DNA of 13,200 bases from Opitutia bacterium (GTDB lineage Bacteria > Verrucomicrobiota > Verrucomicrobiia > Opitutales > Seribacteraceae), in NCBI GenBank assembly GCA_018695085.1, contig JABHOU010000471.1:1-13200 (forward strand). Reading direction: 5' to 3'. This document shows, piece by piece, positions 7,924 through 13,200 of this stretch. The notes beneath the pieces were generated by a model. It saw only the letters and a list, made by a program, of their open reading frames with translations. It searched no databases and had not been told where the DNA came from. How positions within the stretch are numbered: position 1 is the stretch's first letter; each line of letters opens with the position of its first letter. The position numbers and the translations under genes were made by a program.

Positions 7924-8099
7924 TTTTCCATTTCGTCGCAATCCTCGCGACCAAGGGTTTCCTCGCGAACCATTTTGGCTTTCTTGCTCTCCAGCATTCC
8001 TTCTTCCATACAGCGGTGATTCCAACGACAGGTTTCAGGATAGACACAACTGTCCGTAACGCATACAGGCAATTCGGATTCGGAATCTTCTTCTTTCAC
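7920..8099 (-). CDS. Small cysteine-containing protein of unknown function (59 aa)
   Basis: A 59-codon ORF with a GTG start at 8099 and a TGA stop that overlaps the GTG start of the UnbV lipoprotein (GTGA). The residues are acidic and hydrophilic, with five cysteines: C13, C18, C24, C30 and C54. The first four are regularly spaced (C-x4-C-x5-C-x5-C, inside LPVCVTDSCVYPETC and RWNHRC), which suggests metal binding or disulfides. There is no signal peptide or membrane helix, so it is probably cytoplasmic. The frame is open further upstream to 8267, but that part is the tRNA-Ser gene read as protein, so the start must lie downstream of the tRNA; GTG 8099 is the first good one. Support is the stop/start overlap and the ordered cysteines. 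Against it: it is short, has no clear ribosome-binding site and no recognised family. It could still be a chance frame. Confidence 0.5.
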   Translation of the reverse strand: MKEEDSESELPVCVTDSCVYPETCRWNHRCMEEGMLESKKAKMVREETLGREDCDEMEK

Positions 8100-8132
8100 C
8101 TGACTAATGAGGTTTTGATAAAAATTAAACAA

Positions 8133-8220
8133 TGGCGGAGAGGGAGGGATTCGAACCCCCGGTACCTTGCGGCACACCTGATTTCGAGTCAGGCACATTC
8201 GACCACTCTGCCACCTCTCC
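8133..8220 (-). tRNA. tRNA-Ser (anticodon CGA)
   Basis: The minus strand from 8220 folds as a class II tRNA. The acceptor stem GGAGAGG pairs with CCTCTCC, followed by discriminator G and an encoded CCA (8133-8135). The D-arm has GCAGAGTGGTCGAATGTGC. The anticodon stem is CCTGA/TCAGG with loop CTCGAAA, giving anticodon CGA, which reads UCG. A long variable arm (about GTGCCGCAAGGTACC) is typical of tRNA-Ser. The T-arm is GGGGG-TTCGAAT-CCCTC. The small Cys-rich ORF starts 33 nt beyond its 3' end on the same strand and may share its transcript. No attachment-site duplication or integrase is visible near it. Confidence 0.97.
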
Positions 8221-8268
8221 GGTAACGCTGAAGGAAACCTTTTTGCGAATTTATCGGGAAGAAGCAAA

Positions 8269-8274
8269 TATAAT
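8269..8274 (+). promoter_or_regulatory. Possible -10 box for the MORN lipoprotein gene
   Basis: A perfect TATAAT lies in the 126-nt gap between the tRNA and the MORN gene, 73 nt before the preferred ATG. The only -35-like hexamer upstream (TTGCGA at 8243-8248) is 20 nt away, longer than ideal, so the promoter is tentative. Transcription from about 8281 would also allow the alternative GTG start at 8293. Confidence 0.35.
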
Positions 8275-8346
8275 TAGGCAAACACAAGCCGAGTGAAATC
8301 CATTTACACGCTTGCCCGAAATCTTGGAATGTTGTTTCATGAATTT

Positions 8347-9495
8347 ATGAAAGGCTTCTATTTCGTCCATGCGCCATTGGCAGCAATGGCCTTGTTTTTG
8401 TCATGTTGTAATTCATCCAAACAAGCGACTGTCGACTTCGCGGACGGTCGCTATGAAGGAATGGTTGACCGATCCGGTCGCAAACACGGGATGGGCACCT
8501 ATGTATGGAAAGACAAATCCAAGTACGAGGGACAATTTGAAAAAGACGCTAGACATGGAAAAGGTCGATTCACTTGGACCACGGGCGAAATCTATGAAGG
8601 TGCATACCTGAAAGGAAAACGTACTGGGCGAGGTAGCTACAAGTGGACGAATGGTTCCAGCTATGTTGGAGAATTTCTTAACGGGAAACGACACGGAGAA
8701 GGCACGTTTGTATCTCCAAGCGGAGCACGCTATCAAGGTAGTTGGTCCAACGACCTACAGGATGGCGAAGGTGTGATGACAAGAGCAGACGGCTCAAAAC
8801 TGGTTGGTATCTGGAAGGAGGGAAAACCTCCGTCATTACCAGAACCACTACCGGAACCCTCGCCAGTTCCGGTTTTACCAGCTCCAACCATTCCAAAAAC
8901 GATTGAGACGAAGCCCGAACCAACCCCTCCACCTCCACCAGCTGACCCAATACCTGCGCCACCTGAGGTCGTCGAAGAAATTCCCATTCAACCTCTCCCC
9001 AAACCAATTCCGCCTACTCCTCCCGTGGCTGCAGAGCCCCTACCGTCACCTGCGCCGCCACCGTTTCCGGAAATTCCGACTCCCTCACCATCTGTTGATC
9101 CTACACCTCCTCCGGCGCCACCTTCAGTCGCCGAGGTCTTTGCCCCGGTTCCGGAACCTCCCCCGACGCCACCAGCACCAGAACCGATACCCGAACCGGA
9201 ATCACTGCCAACAGCTCCCGGCACGGGTGAGGACGAGGCAGTTTGGCGAGGGACTACCTCACAGGCTGAAAACTATTTCGAAAACCAAGTAATTGGCGGT
9301 ATCGACATAGTACACATTAAAAAAACAGGCCAACCTTTCACGGGTAAATTCGTAATCCTTCGCGACAACGGTTCACTAAAAGGAATGGCTTCCCTAGTTA
9401 ACGGTAAGTTGCATGGCGAAGAAGTCGTCTACGACAACTCGGGGAATGTAATCGAGCGAAACAATTGGCAAAACGGCCGCTTACCCGAAGAATAA
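8347..9495 (+). CDS. MORN-repeat lipoprotein with long proline-rich spacer
   Basis: A 382-residue predicted lipoprotein from the ATG at 8347. This start gives MKGFYFVHAPLAAMALFLSCC, a lipoprotein-type signal with Cys19 or Cys20 as lipid site. A GTG at 8293 would add 18 residues and is the alternative. Five to six MORN repeats of about 23 residues fill 33-160, for example YEGQFEKDARHGKGRF, YEGAYLKGKRTGRGSY, YVGEFLNGKRHGEGTF and YQGSWSNDLQDGEG. About 130 residues rich in Pro, Glu, Ala and Val follow (161-291), including a run of five prolines, which would be a rigid extended stalk. The C-terminal 85 residues hold another MORN-like unit (DNGSLKGMASLVNGKLHGEEVVYD). MORN repeats bind lipids or proteins in eukaryotes; their role in bacterial lipoproteins is little known. 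No enzyme motif is present. It is flanked by minus-strand genes on both sides and so is probably a single-gene unit. Confidence 0.87.
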   Translation: MKGFYFVHAPLAAMALFLSCCNSSKQATVDFADGRYEGMVDRSGRKHGMGTYVWKDKSKYEGQFEKDARHGKGRFTWTTGEIYEGAYLKGKRTGRGSYKWTNGSSYVGEFLNGKRHGEGTFVSPSGARYQGSWSNDLQDGEGVMTRADGSKLVGIWKEGKPPSLPEPLPEPSPVPVLPAPTIPKTIETKPEPTPPPPPADPIPAPPEVVEEIPIQPLPKPIPPTPPVAAEPLPSPAPPPFPEIPTPSPSVDPTPPPAPPSVAEVFAPVPEPPPTPPAPEPIPEPESLPTAPGTGEDEAVWRGTTSQAENYFENQVIGGIDIVHIKKTGQPFTGKFVILRDNGSLKGMASLVNGKLHGEEVVYDNSGNVIERNNWQNGRLPEE

Positions 9496-9518
9496 TTCGG
9501 TTGAAAAGAAAGCTTTTC
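9485..9518. other. Tandem small inverted repeats at the end of the MORN gene
   Basis: CCGAA/TTCGG (9485-9489 with 9496-9500) spans the stop codon. GAAAAG/CTTTTC with a 4-nt loop (9503-9518) follows directly. They may help end transcription between the convergent genes, but there is no T-run, so a true intrinsic terminator is not established. Confidence 0.3.
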
Positions 9519-9625
9519 GGCTAAGGATAATCCAAGGCCAATAACGTTGCCTCGAATATCCAAGCATTTCGCTGCAGCTTGAAAGCACAAGGGCAACCAC
9601 AGAGAAAACCTTAAACGCTTTTGTA

Positions 9626-9642
9626 TGGGGATTTTAGCTCCC
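9626..9642 (-). terminator. Possible hairpin after the GYF_2 gene
   Basis: GGGGA and TCCCC flank a 7-nt loop in the convergent gap, about 20 nt beyond the stop of the minus-strand GYF_2 gene. On that strand the stem is followed by ATACAAAAGC rather than a U-tract, so it is at best a weak terminator or a transcript-end stabilising stem. Confidence 0.3.
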
Positions 9643-9660
9643 CGCATTAATGAAAAGTAA

Positions 9661-11910
9661 TTAAGGTTGGCCAGGGATTGAACCGAGCATGGCGGCAAAG
9701 GGGGCGGCTAACTCCAAAATCGCGGCTAGGCTGTTAGTCTTTTTATCGGTCATCCCCAAACGGAGAGAAAAGGTTCCCTCCCCCTTTTCACTATTGGCAG
9801 TGATAGCGAGACCTTCAAACTTGGTCAAGGCACCCGCAATCAACAAAGCCTCAGGTCCTTTTACTTCTTCCTTAACCATCTTCAATATGGAATCCGAACT
9901 TACTTGGACTACGAAATCATGCTCCTTGAAGATAGATGCAGTAGAGGAACTGACAGGCGATGAAAAACCACCTGCGACGGCAACATCCTTATTGTCCGAC
10001 GTGGAGACGACCAAAGCGCCTTCGGTCGGTGTTATGGTAACACCAGCCAGGGCAGCCATGGCCATAACACCTGCAACAGGGGGATGATTGCTCAAGAGAG
10101 CCTGAAATTTAGCTGTGTCAATCGAAGCCGCCAACACGAACTGAAGAGGCATATCAGGGGACGCGCCGGAAGGACCGCCTGAGGGGCCCCCCGGACGGTC
10201 CGAAAATCCTCCGGGGGAAGCGGTCGAAGAACCGGACGAACCGCCGGGCACGGCGAATGGAGGAGCTTCCACCGCCGAATTTCCTGAAGGAACACCAAAC
10301 GGATTTTCTTCATCTGTCACAGCTGCATCCTCTACAGTTGCAGAAGGACGGGCAAAAGGGTTGGCTTCGGCCCCGGGAGCACCAGGAGCTCCGAAATCAC
10401 CAGGTGCAGTTTCAAACTCCTCAGTACCCGACTCGTCTCCTTCGGCACCTGTAAAATCCGTGATGGAAAAGGCAAAACCGCCCTTAAAAACATCCAATAC
10501 CTCGCGGGGCTTGAAATTCATGTTGGGAACGGGGTCGTCCAAACTGGGGCCACCTTGCGATTCAATGGCCGTTTCCGCCAATTCGGCAAGACTCTTGAGG
10601 TTAAAGGACATGGTAAGATTAGCCAAAGCATCGGCACTCAAGAACTTCGTTAAAGCCGTTGAAATGCCTCCACCGCCCAGATCGGGAACGTTTTGGGCTT
10701 TACCTGAAAACTCCAGAACGACTTCTCCCGCATCAAATCGCAAACCACCGAATAGGGCACCCCCTTCTCCCAAATCCAAAAACTCTTCGGGCACTTCCTG
10801 TCCATCTGCAACGGAAGCCAAGTTATCGGCGCTCAAGAAAACACCGGCGTCGTATTTCTTAACATCAAGAACAGACAAATCGTGAGACTTGGCAAAAGAA
10901 CCGGAACCATCGGCGTTCATAAATCGAGCAAGTTCTTCAACAACTAATTTAGTCCCGTGCAAACTAGTCCCGTCGCATCCGACCAAGATGACTATTTCGT
11001 CACCGAATGCGAAGTAATGTTCATCGGTATCCATTTCCCACAATACATAACCATCCTTGGATTCCTGATCTTTGGCAGCCTTATCAATACCAATTGACTG
11101 CAAAAAATCCTTTAGTTTGGCAGAATCCGAAACCTTGGCGGCAATCCCTGACATGGGATCTTCGTCAGGCTCCACGGGGTTGACTAGAAAGTAGGCCAAT
11201 AAGGGTTCGGAAAGATCGATGCCGACGGAAGCGGGATCATCAAAAACTCCCTTGAAGGGAGGTGGCACCATATTCTCGAGCATCGACTTGGCTTGCGGAC
11301 TGCTTTTGCTTTTGTCGAGAATTTGCTTCAAGTCCAACTTAGCCAATGCCATAGCGTTGGCCGGAACTCTGTCGATCAAACTTAGCGAACCCGAGGAATT
11401 GCCTGACGATGCAGGCGGGGAATTCCCGTTATCGGCATCGCCACCCTCTTGATCCTTTTCGGAATCATCAGCGTCGGCACCGGCAATGTCTTCACCGGAG
11501 TCGTCATCATCTCCACCCGACCATGGAGCCCAAATCAATAATCCGACTATCAGGCAGGCGGCAACCCCACCGATGCTCGAAAACAAAATAATCTTCTTTT
11601 TCTTGGCAGCCGTAGCGGTAGCAGCCGCAGCCATTGCCTGAGCTTGGGCGACTTGTGCCTGATGATGGGCGGCTGCTTGGGCTTGTTGGGCGGAGGCTTG
11701 CGCCTGCGCCTGCGCCTCTTGCTGAGGTTGTTGCGGTTGAGCCTGAGCCCCACCGGCATAGCCGGGCACTTGGGCAACAGTCACCCAGTTCTGGCCATCG
11801 TAACAGGCGTAATCCTGTTCGGTGAAGTGACCTTGCTGAACATATTCCCTGAGTTGATCAACGGTGTAAGGCCCGTAAGGCTGCCCATCCTTGTTAATGT
11901 GAATTTGCAT
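9661..11910 (-). CDS. GYF_2-domain single-pass membrane protein with large extracytoplasmic region
   Basis: A 749-residue protein of unknown function. Residues 1-52 are a GYF_2 (DUF4339) domain: NKDGQPYGPYTVDQLREYV then DYACYDGQNWVTVAQVPG, common at the cytoplasmic end of PVC membrane proteins and thought to bind proteins. A Gln/Ala-rich linker (53-102) and KKKK lead into one membrane helix (about 107-127). An acidic Asp/Glu/Gly/Ser-rich stretch (132-175) follows, which by the positive-inside rule lies outside. Residues 177-485 and 587-740 look like one or two folded domains. Phrases such as DRVPANAMALAKLDLKQIL and VVLEFSGKA recall DUF4836/DUF3352-like proteins, but this is uncertain. Between them is a disordered Gly/Pro/Ser insert (about 488-586) with three NPF-like units. 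The ATG at 11910 starts directly at the GYF_2 domain, so it is well supported. No upstream ribosome-binding site is clear. No catalytic motif is recognised. Confidence 0.9.
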   Translation of the reverse strand: MQIHINKDGQPYGPYTVDQLREYVQQGHFTEQDYACYDGQNWVTVAQVPGYAGGAQAQPQQPQQEAQAQAQASAQQAQAAAHHQAQVAQAQAMAAAATATAAKKKKIILFSSIGGVAACLIVGLLIWAPWSGGDDDDSGEDIAGADADDSEKDQEGGDADNGNSPPASSGNSSGSLSLIDRVPANAMALAKLDLKQILDKSKSSPQAKSMLENMVPPPFKGVFDDPASVGIDLSEPLLAYFLVNPVEPDEDPMSGIAAKVSDSAKLKDFLQSIGIDKAAKDQESKDGYVLWEMDTDEHYFAFGDEIVILVGCDGTSLHGTKLVVEELARFMNADGSGSFAKSHDLSVLDVKKYDAGVFLSADNLASVADGQEVPEEFLDLGEGGALFGGLRFDAGEVVLEFSGKAQNVPDLGGGGISTALTKFLSADALANLTMSFNLKSLAELAETAIESQGGPSLDDPVPNMNFKPREVLDVFKGGFAFSITDFTGAEGDESGTEEFETAPGDFGAPGAPGAEANPFARPSATVEDAAVTDEENPFGVPSGNSAVEAPPFAVPGGSSGSSTASPGGFSDRPGGPSGGPSGASPDMPLQFVLAASIDTAKFQALLSNHPPVAGVMAMAALAGVTITPTEGALVVSTSDNKDVAVAGGFSSPVSSSTASIFKEHDFVVQVSSDSILKMVKEEVKGPEALLIAGALTKFEGLAITANSEKGEGTFSLRLGMTDKKTNSLAAILELAAPFAAMLGSIPGQP
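10153..10449 (-). repeat. Low-complexity insert with degenerate NPF-x-x-P units (inside the GYF_2 gene)
   Basis: This segment encodes about 99 residues dominated by Gly, Pro, Ser, Ala and Glu. It contains three spaced similar units, NPFARP, NPFGVP and PPFAVP (residues 517, 536 and 550), then GGPSGGPSG. It separates two folded-looking parts and is probably a flexible extracytoplasmic linker. Confidence 0.7.
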
Positions 11911-12224
11911 GGCGTAATTTGGTTAGCGGAAAGAGATAGTCTTTGTGGGGACTCAAGACTTAAGAGAAGAATTCAATTGGAATAAAAGCATGAAAGCTTG
12001 GCTTAGGGCTAGCTTTGCACAAGGTTAAAGTTATGAGTCGATTGATAGACATATGGTATGGATTTTCCAGAAGTATGGACTTTTTTCAACGAGAAAGGAT
12101 ACGCCGACCAATGCATATTGTTACGACTTGACCCAAGTAGCTTGGCTTAAAAAAGAATTAATTTCAAAGATGTGAATAATTTCTCGTTACGTCTGAGGGA
12201 AAAAAAGTAAAGACTCTTACACCA
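11911..12224. other. Divergent intergenic region between the GYF_2 gene and gcvPA
   Basis: These 314 nt must hold promoters for both flanking genes, but no convincing sigma-70 pair was found. AATAAT at 12175-12180 is a weak -10 candidate for gcvPA. An 11-nt direct repeat, AGCTTGGCTTA, occurs at 11995-12005 and 12139-12149. An inverted repeat, AAAGCT/AGCTTT, lies at 11993-11998 and 12011-12016. A 30-codon ORF (12058-12150, plus strand) is open but has no Shine-Dalgarno. No glycine-riboswitch core is recognisable upstream of gcvPA. Confidence 0.5.
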
Positions 12225-13200
12225 ATGAGCCAAATGACAGCCGAATCTCCACACGCAATTTCAGGAAACCTGCCACCTCCACTCGGATATGACCCGAATG
12301 AGTTCCCGAGAGAACTTACCCGGCATTACGTTTCCGCATCCGAGGAAGACGTAAAATCCATGCTCGAAACGGTGGGTGTTGAAAAACTCGAGGACTTGTT
12401 CTCTCACGTTCCAAGCGAAGTCAAATTTTCGGAACCCGTGGAATTGCCGGAAGAACTCTCCTACCAAGACCTACAGTCAAGCCTGCACGGGATGTCTGAG
12501 CAAACGAAACTACGGACCTCATTCATTGGGGACGGTCTACCCTCTTGGAAAGTCCATCCCGTGGTCTCCTACGTTTCAAACCTTAGGCCTCTCACAACCT
12601 CCTACACGCCCTACCAACCGGAACGCAGCCAAGGGACCTTGATGACGCATTGGATTTATCAGTGCGCAATGAGCGCCCTCACCGGCTTCGAGGCGGTGAA
12701 CTCTTCCCTGTACGATCGTTCCATGGCCATCTTCGAAGCCATCTGCTGCGCCATTCGACTGAAGAGAGGTTCCACCACGGCCCTCGTCGCCGAAACGCTC
12801 TTCCCGGAAGATTTGGAAGTTCTACGCACGCTGACAACCGATACGGATGTTTCCCTTGCCTTCGCCGCCATCGATCCATCAACAGGCACGATAGATCTTC
12901 CCGCCCTTCGCCAACAAGCTGAAAGCCTCGAGAGCGAGCTCGCGTGCATCGTGTTCCCTCAGGTGAACAGTTTAGGCCTACTCGAAGAGGTGGATGAATT
13001 GACAGACCTTGCTCGTGACTTGGGAGTCAAGTCCGTAGCCTGCGTCGACCCCATGCTACTTGCCTCGGGTGGACTCAAGCCACCGTCCGAATTCGGGGCG
13101 GAGGGAGCTGACTTTCTGGCGGGCGAGGCCCAGCATATGGCAATTCGTCCAAACTTCGGAGGTCCGGGGCTGGGCGTGTTTGCCGCACGTCACAACGACA
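12225..13200 (+). CDS. gcvPA: Glycine dehydrogenase (decarboxylating) subunit 1, 5' part
   Basis: 325 codons are present and the frame stays open to the right edge; the family is about 440-450 residues, so roughly a quarter is missing. In the glycine cleavage system the P-protein decarboxylates glycine and passes the aminomethyl group to the H-protein lipoyl arm. In the two-subunit form, GcvPA pairs with GcvPB, which carries the PLP lysine. Diagnostic strings are SASEEDVKSMLETVGVEKLE near 38-57, SYTPYQPERSQGTL at about 127-140 (the strongest signature), NSSLYD at 160-165, and GADFLAGEAQHMA then FGGPGLGVFAARHND at the edge. The N-terminus lacks the RHIGP start of fused GcvP, which favours the split form. 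Some usually conserved positions differ: SFIGDGLPSWKVHPVV replaces the usual GAGxYxHxxPxxV, and SLYDRSMAIFEA replaces SxYDGATAxAEA, so it is a divergent copy. The ATG at 12225 is the first start after an in-frame stop at 12177. Confidence 0.93.
   Translation, partial: MSQMTAESPHAISGNLPPPLGYDPNEFPRELTRHYVSASEEDVKSMLETVGVEKLEDLFSHVPSEVKFSEPVELPEELSYQDLQSSLHGMSEQTKLRTSFIGDGLPSWKVHPVVSYVSNLRPLTTSYTPYQPERSQGTLMTHWIYQCAMSALTGFEAVNSSLYDRSMAIFEAICCAIRLKRGSTTALVAETLFPEDLEVLRTLTTDTDVSLAFAAIDPSTGTIDLPALRQQAESLESELACIVFPQVNSLGLLEEVDELTDLARDLGVKSVACVDPMLLASGGLKPPSEFGAEGADFLAGEAQHMAIRPNFGGPGLGVFAARHND

Noticed and set aside
7924..8025. ATG-initiated 34-residue extension of the UnbV lipoprotein
   Set aside because: It would place a hydrophilic stretch before the signal peptide and overlap the small Cys ORF; the GTG at 7923 gives a normal lipoprotein signal.
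8133..8220. tRNA as an integration site of a mobile element
   Set aside because: No integrase and no repeat of the tRNA 3' end were seen in the window.
8100..8267. Upstream extension of the small Cys ORF
   Set aside because: This stretch is mostly the tRNA-Ser gene read as protein.
8804..9292. 162-codon plus-strand ORF and Gly/Val-rich minus-strand ORFs over the proline-rich region
   Set aside because: These are shadow frames of the CC-rich proline codons in the MORN lipoprotein gene; their Arg/His/Leu- or Gly-rich low complexity is expected from that.
10361..10885. 174-codon plus-strand ORF
   Set aside because: Antisense of the GYF_2 gene, with no recognisable features.
11911..12224. Glycine riboswitch upstream of gcvPA
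   Set aside because: I looked for the conserved core of the class in the leader and did not find it; an Infernal scan with the Rfam glycine model would settle it.

Overview
The window looks like bacterial chromosome from a Gram-negative member of the PVC group, most likely Verrucomicrobiota (Opitutae-like). This is inferred from the mix of protein types: a formylglycine sulfatase, an FG-GAP/UnbV lipoprotein, a GYF_2-domain membrane protein, a MORN lipoprotein and a flotillin (FloA) operon. It also fits the scarcity of Shine-Dalgarno sequences and the frequent GTG/TTG starts. No phage, insertion sequence, CRISPR array or other mobile element is visible.

Layout. 1-490 (-): 5' end of an aldose 1-epimerase-like gene, cut by the window edge. 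557-5625 (+): a compact five-gene run of a long NfeD with a ClpP-like serine protease domain, a short NfeD overlapping it by 4 nt, FloA, a 188-residue single-pass membrane protein with a conserved-looking C-terminal motif, and a secreted sulfatase starting 3 nt after it. 5647-7923 (-): a large FG-GAP/UnbV lipoprotein, convergent with the sulfatase. Directly upstream on the same strand are a small cysteine-containing ORF (7920-8099, GTGA overlap) and tRNA-Ser(CGA) (8133-8220). 8347-9495 (+): a MORN-repeat lipoprotein with a long proline-rich spacer. 9661-11910 (-): a GYF_2 / transmembrane / extracytoplasmic-domain protein. 12225-13200 (+): 5' part of glycine dehydrogenase subunit 1 (gcvPA), running off the right edge.

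How the genes fit together. The NfeD-FloA set matches the known bacterial pairing of NfeD membrane proteins with flotillins that organise membrane microdomains. The fourth gene and the coupled sulfatase are the unusual part of the run. Elsewhere the theme is the cell envelope: three predicted surface or exported proteins of unclear function (UnbV lipoprotein, MORN lipoprotein, GYF_2 protein), each with repeat or low-complexity sections. The two edge genes are metabolic. I found no clearly new system. The best candidates for something undescribed are the small Cys-rich ORF coupled to the UnbV lipoprotein, and the 188-residue protein between floA and the sulfatase.
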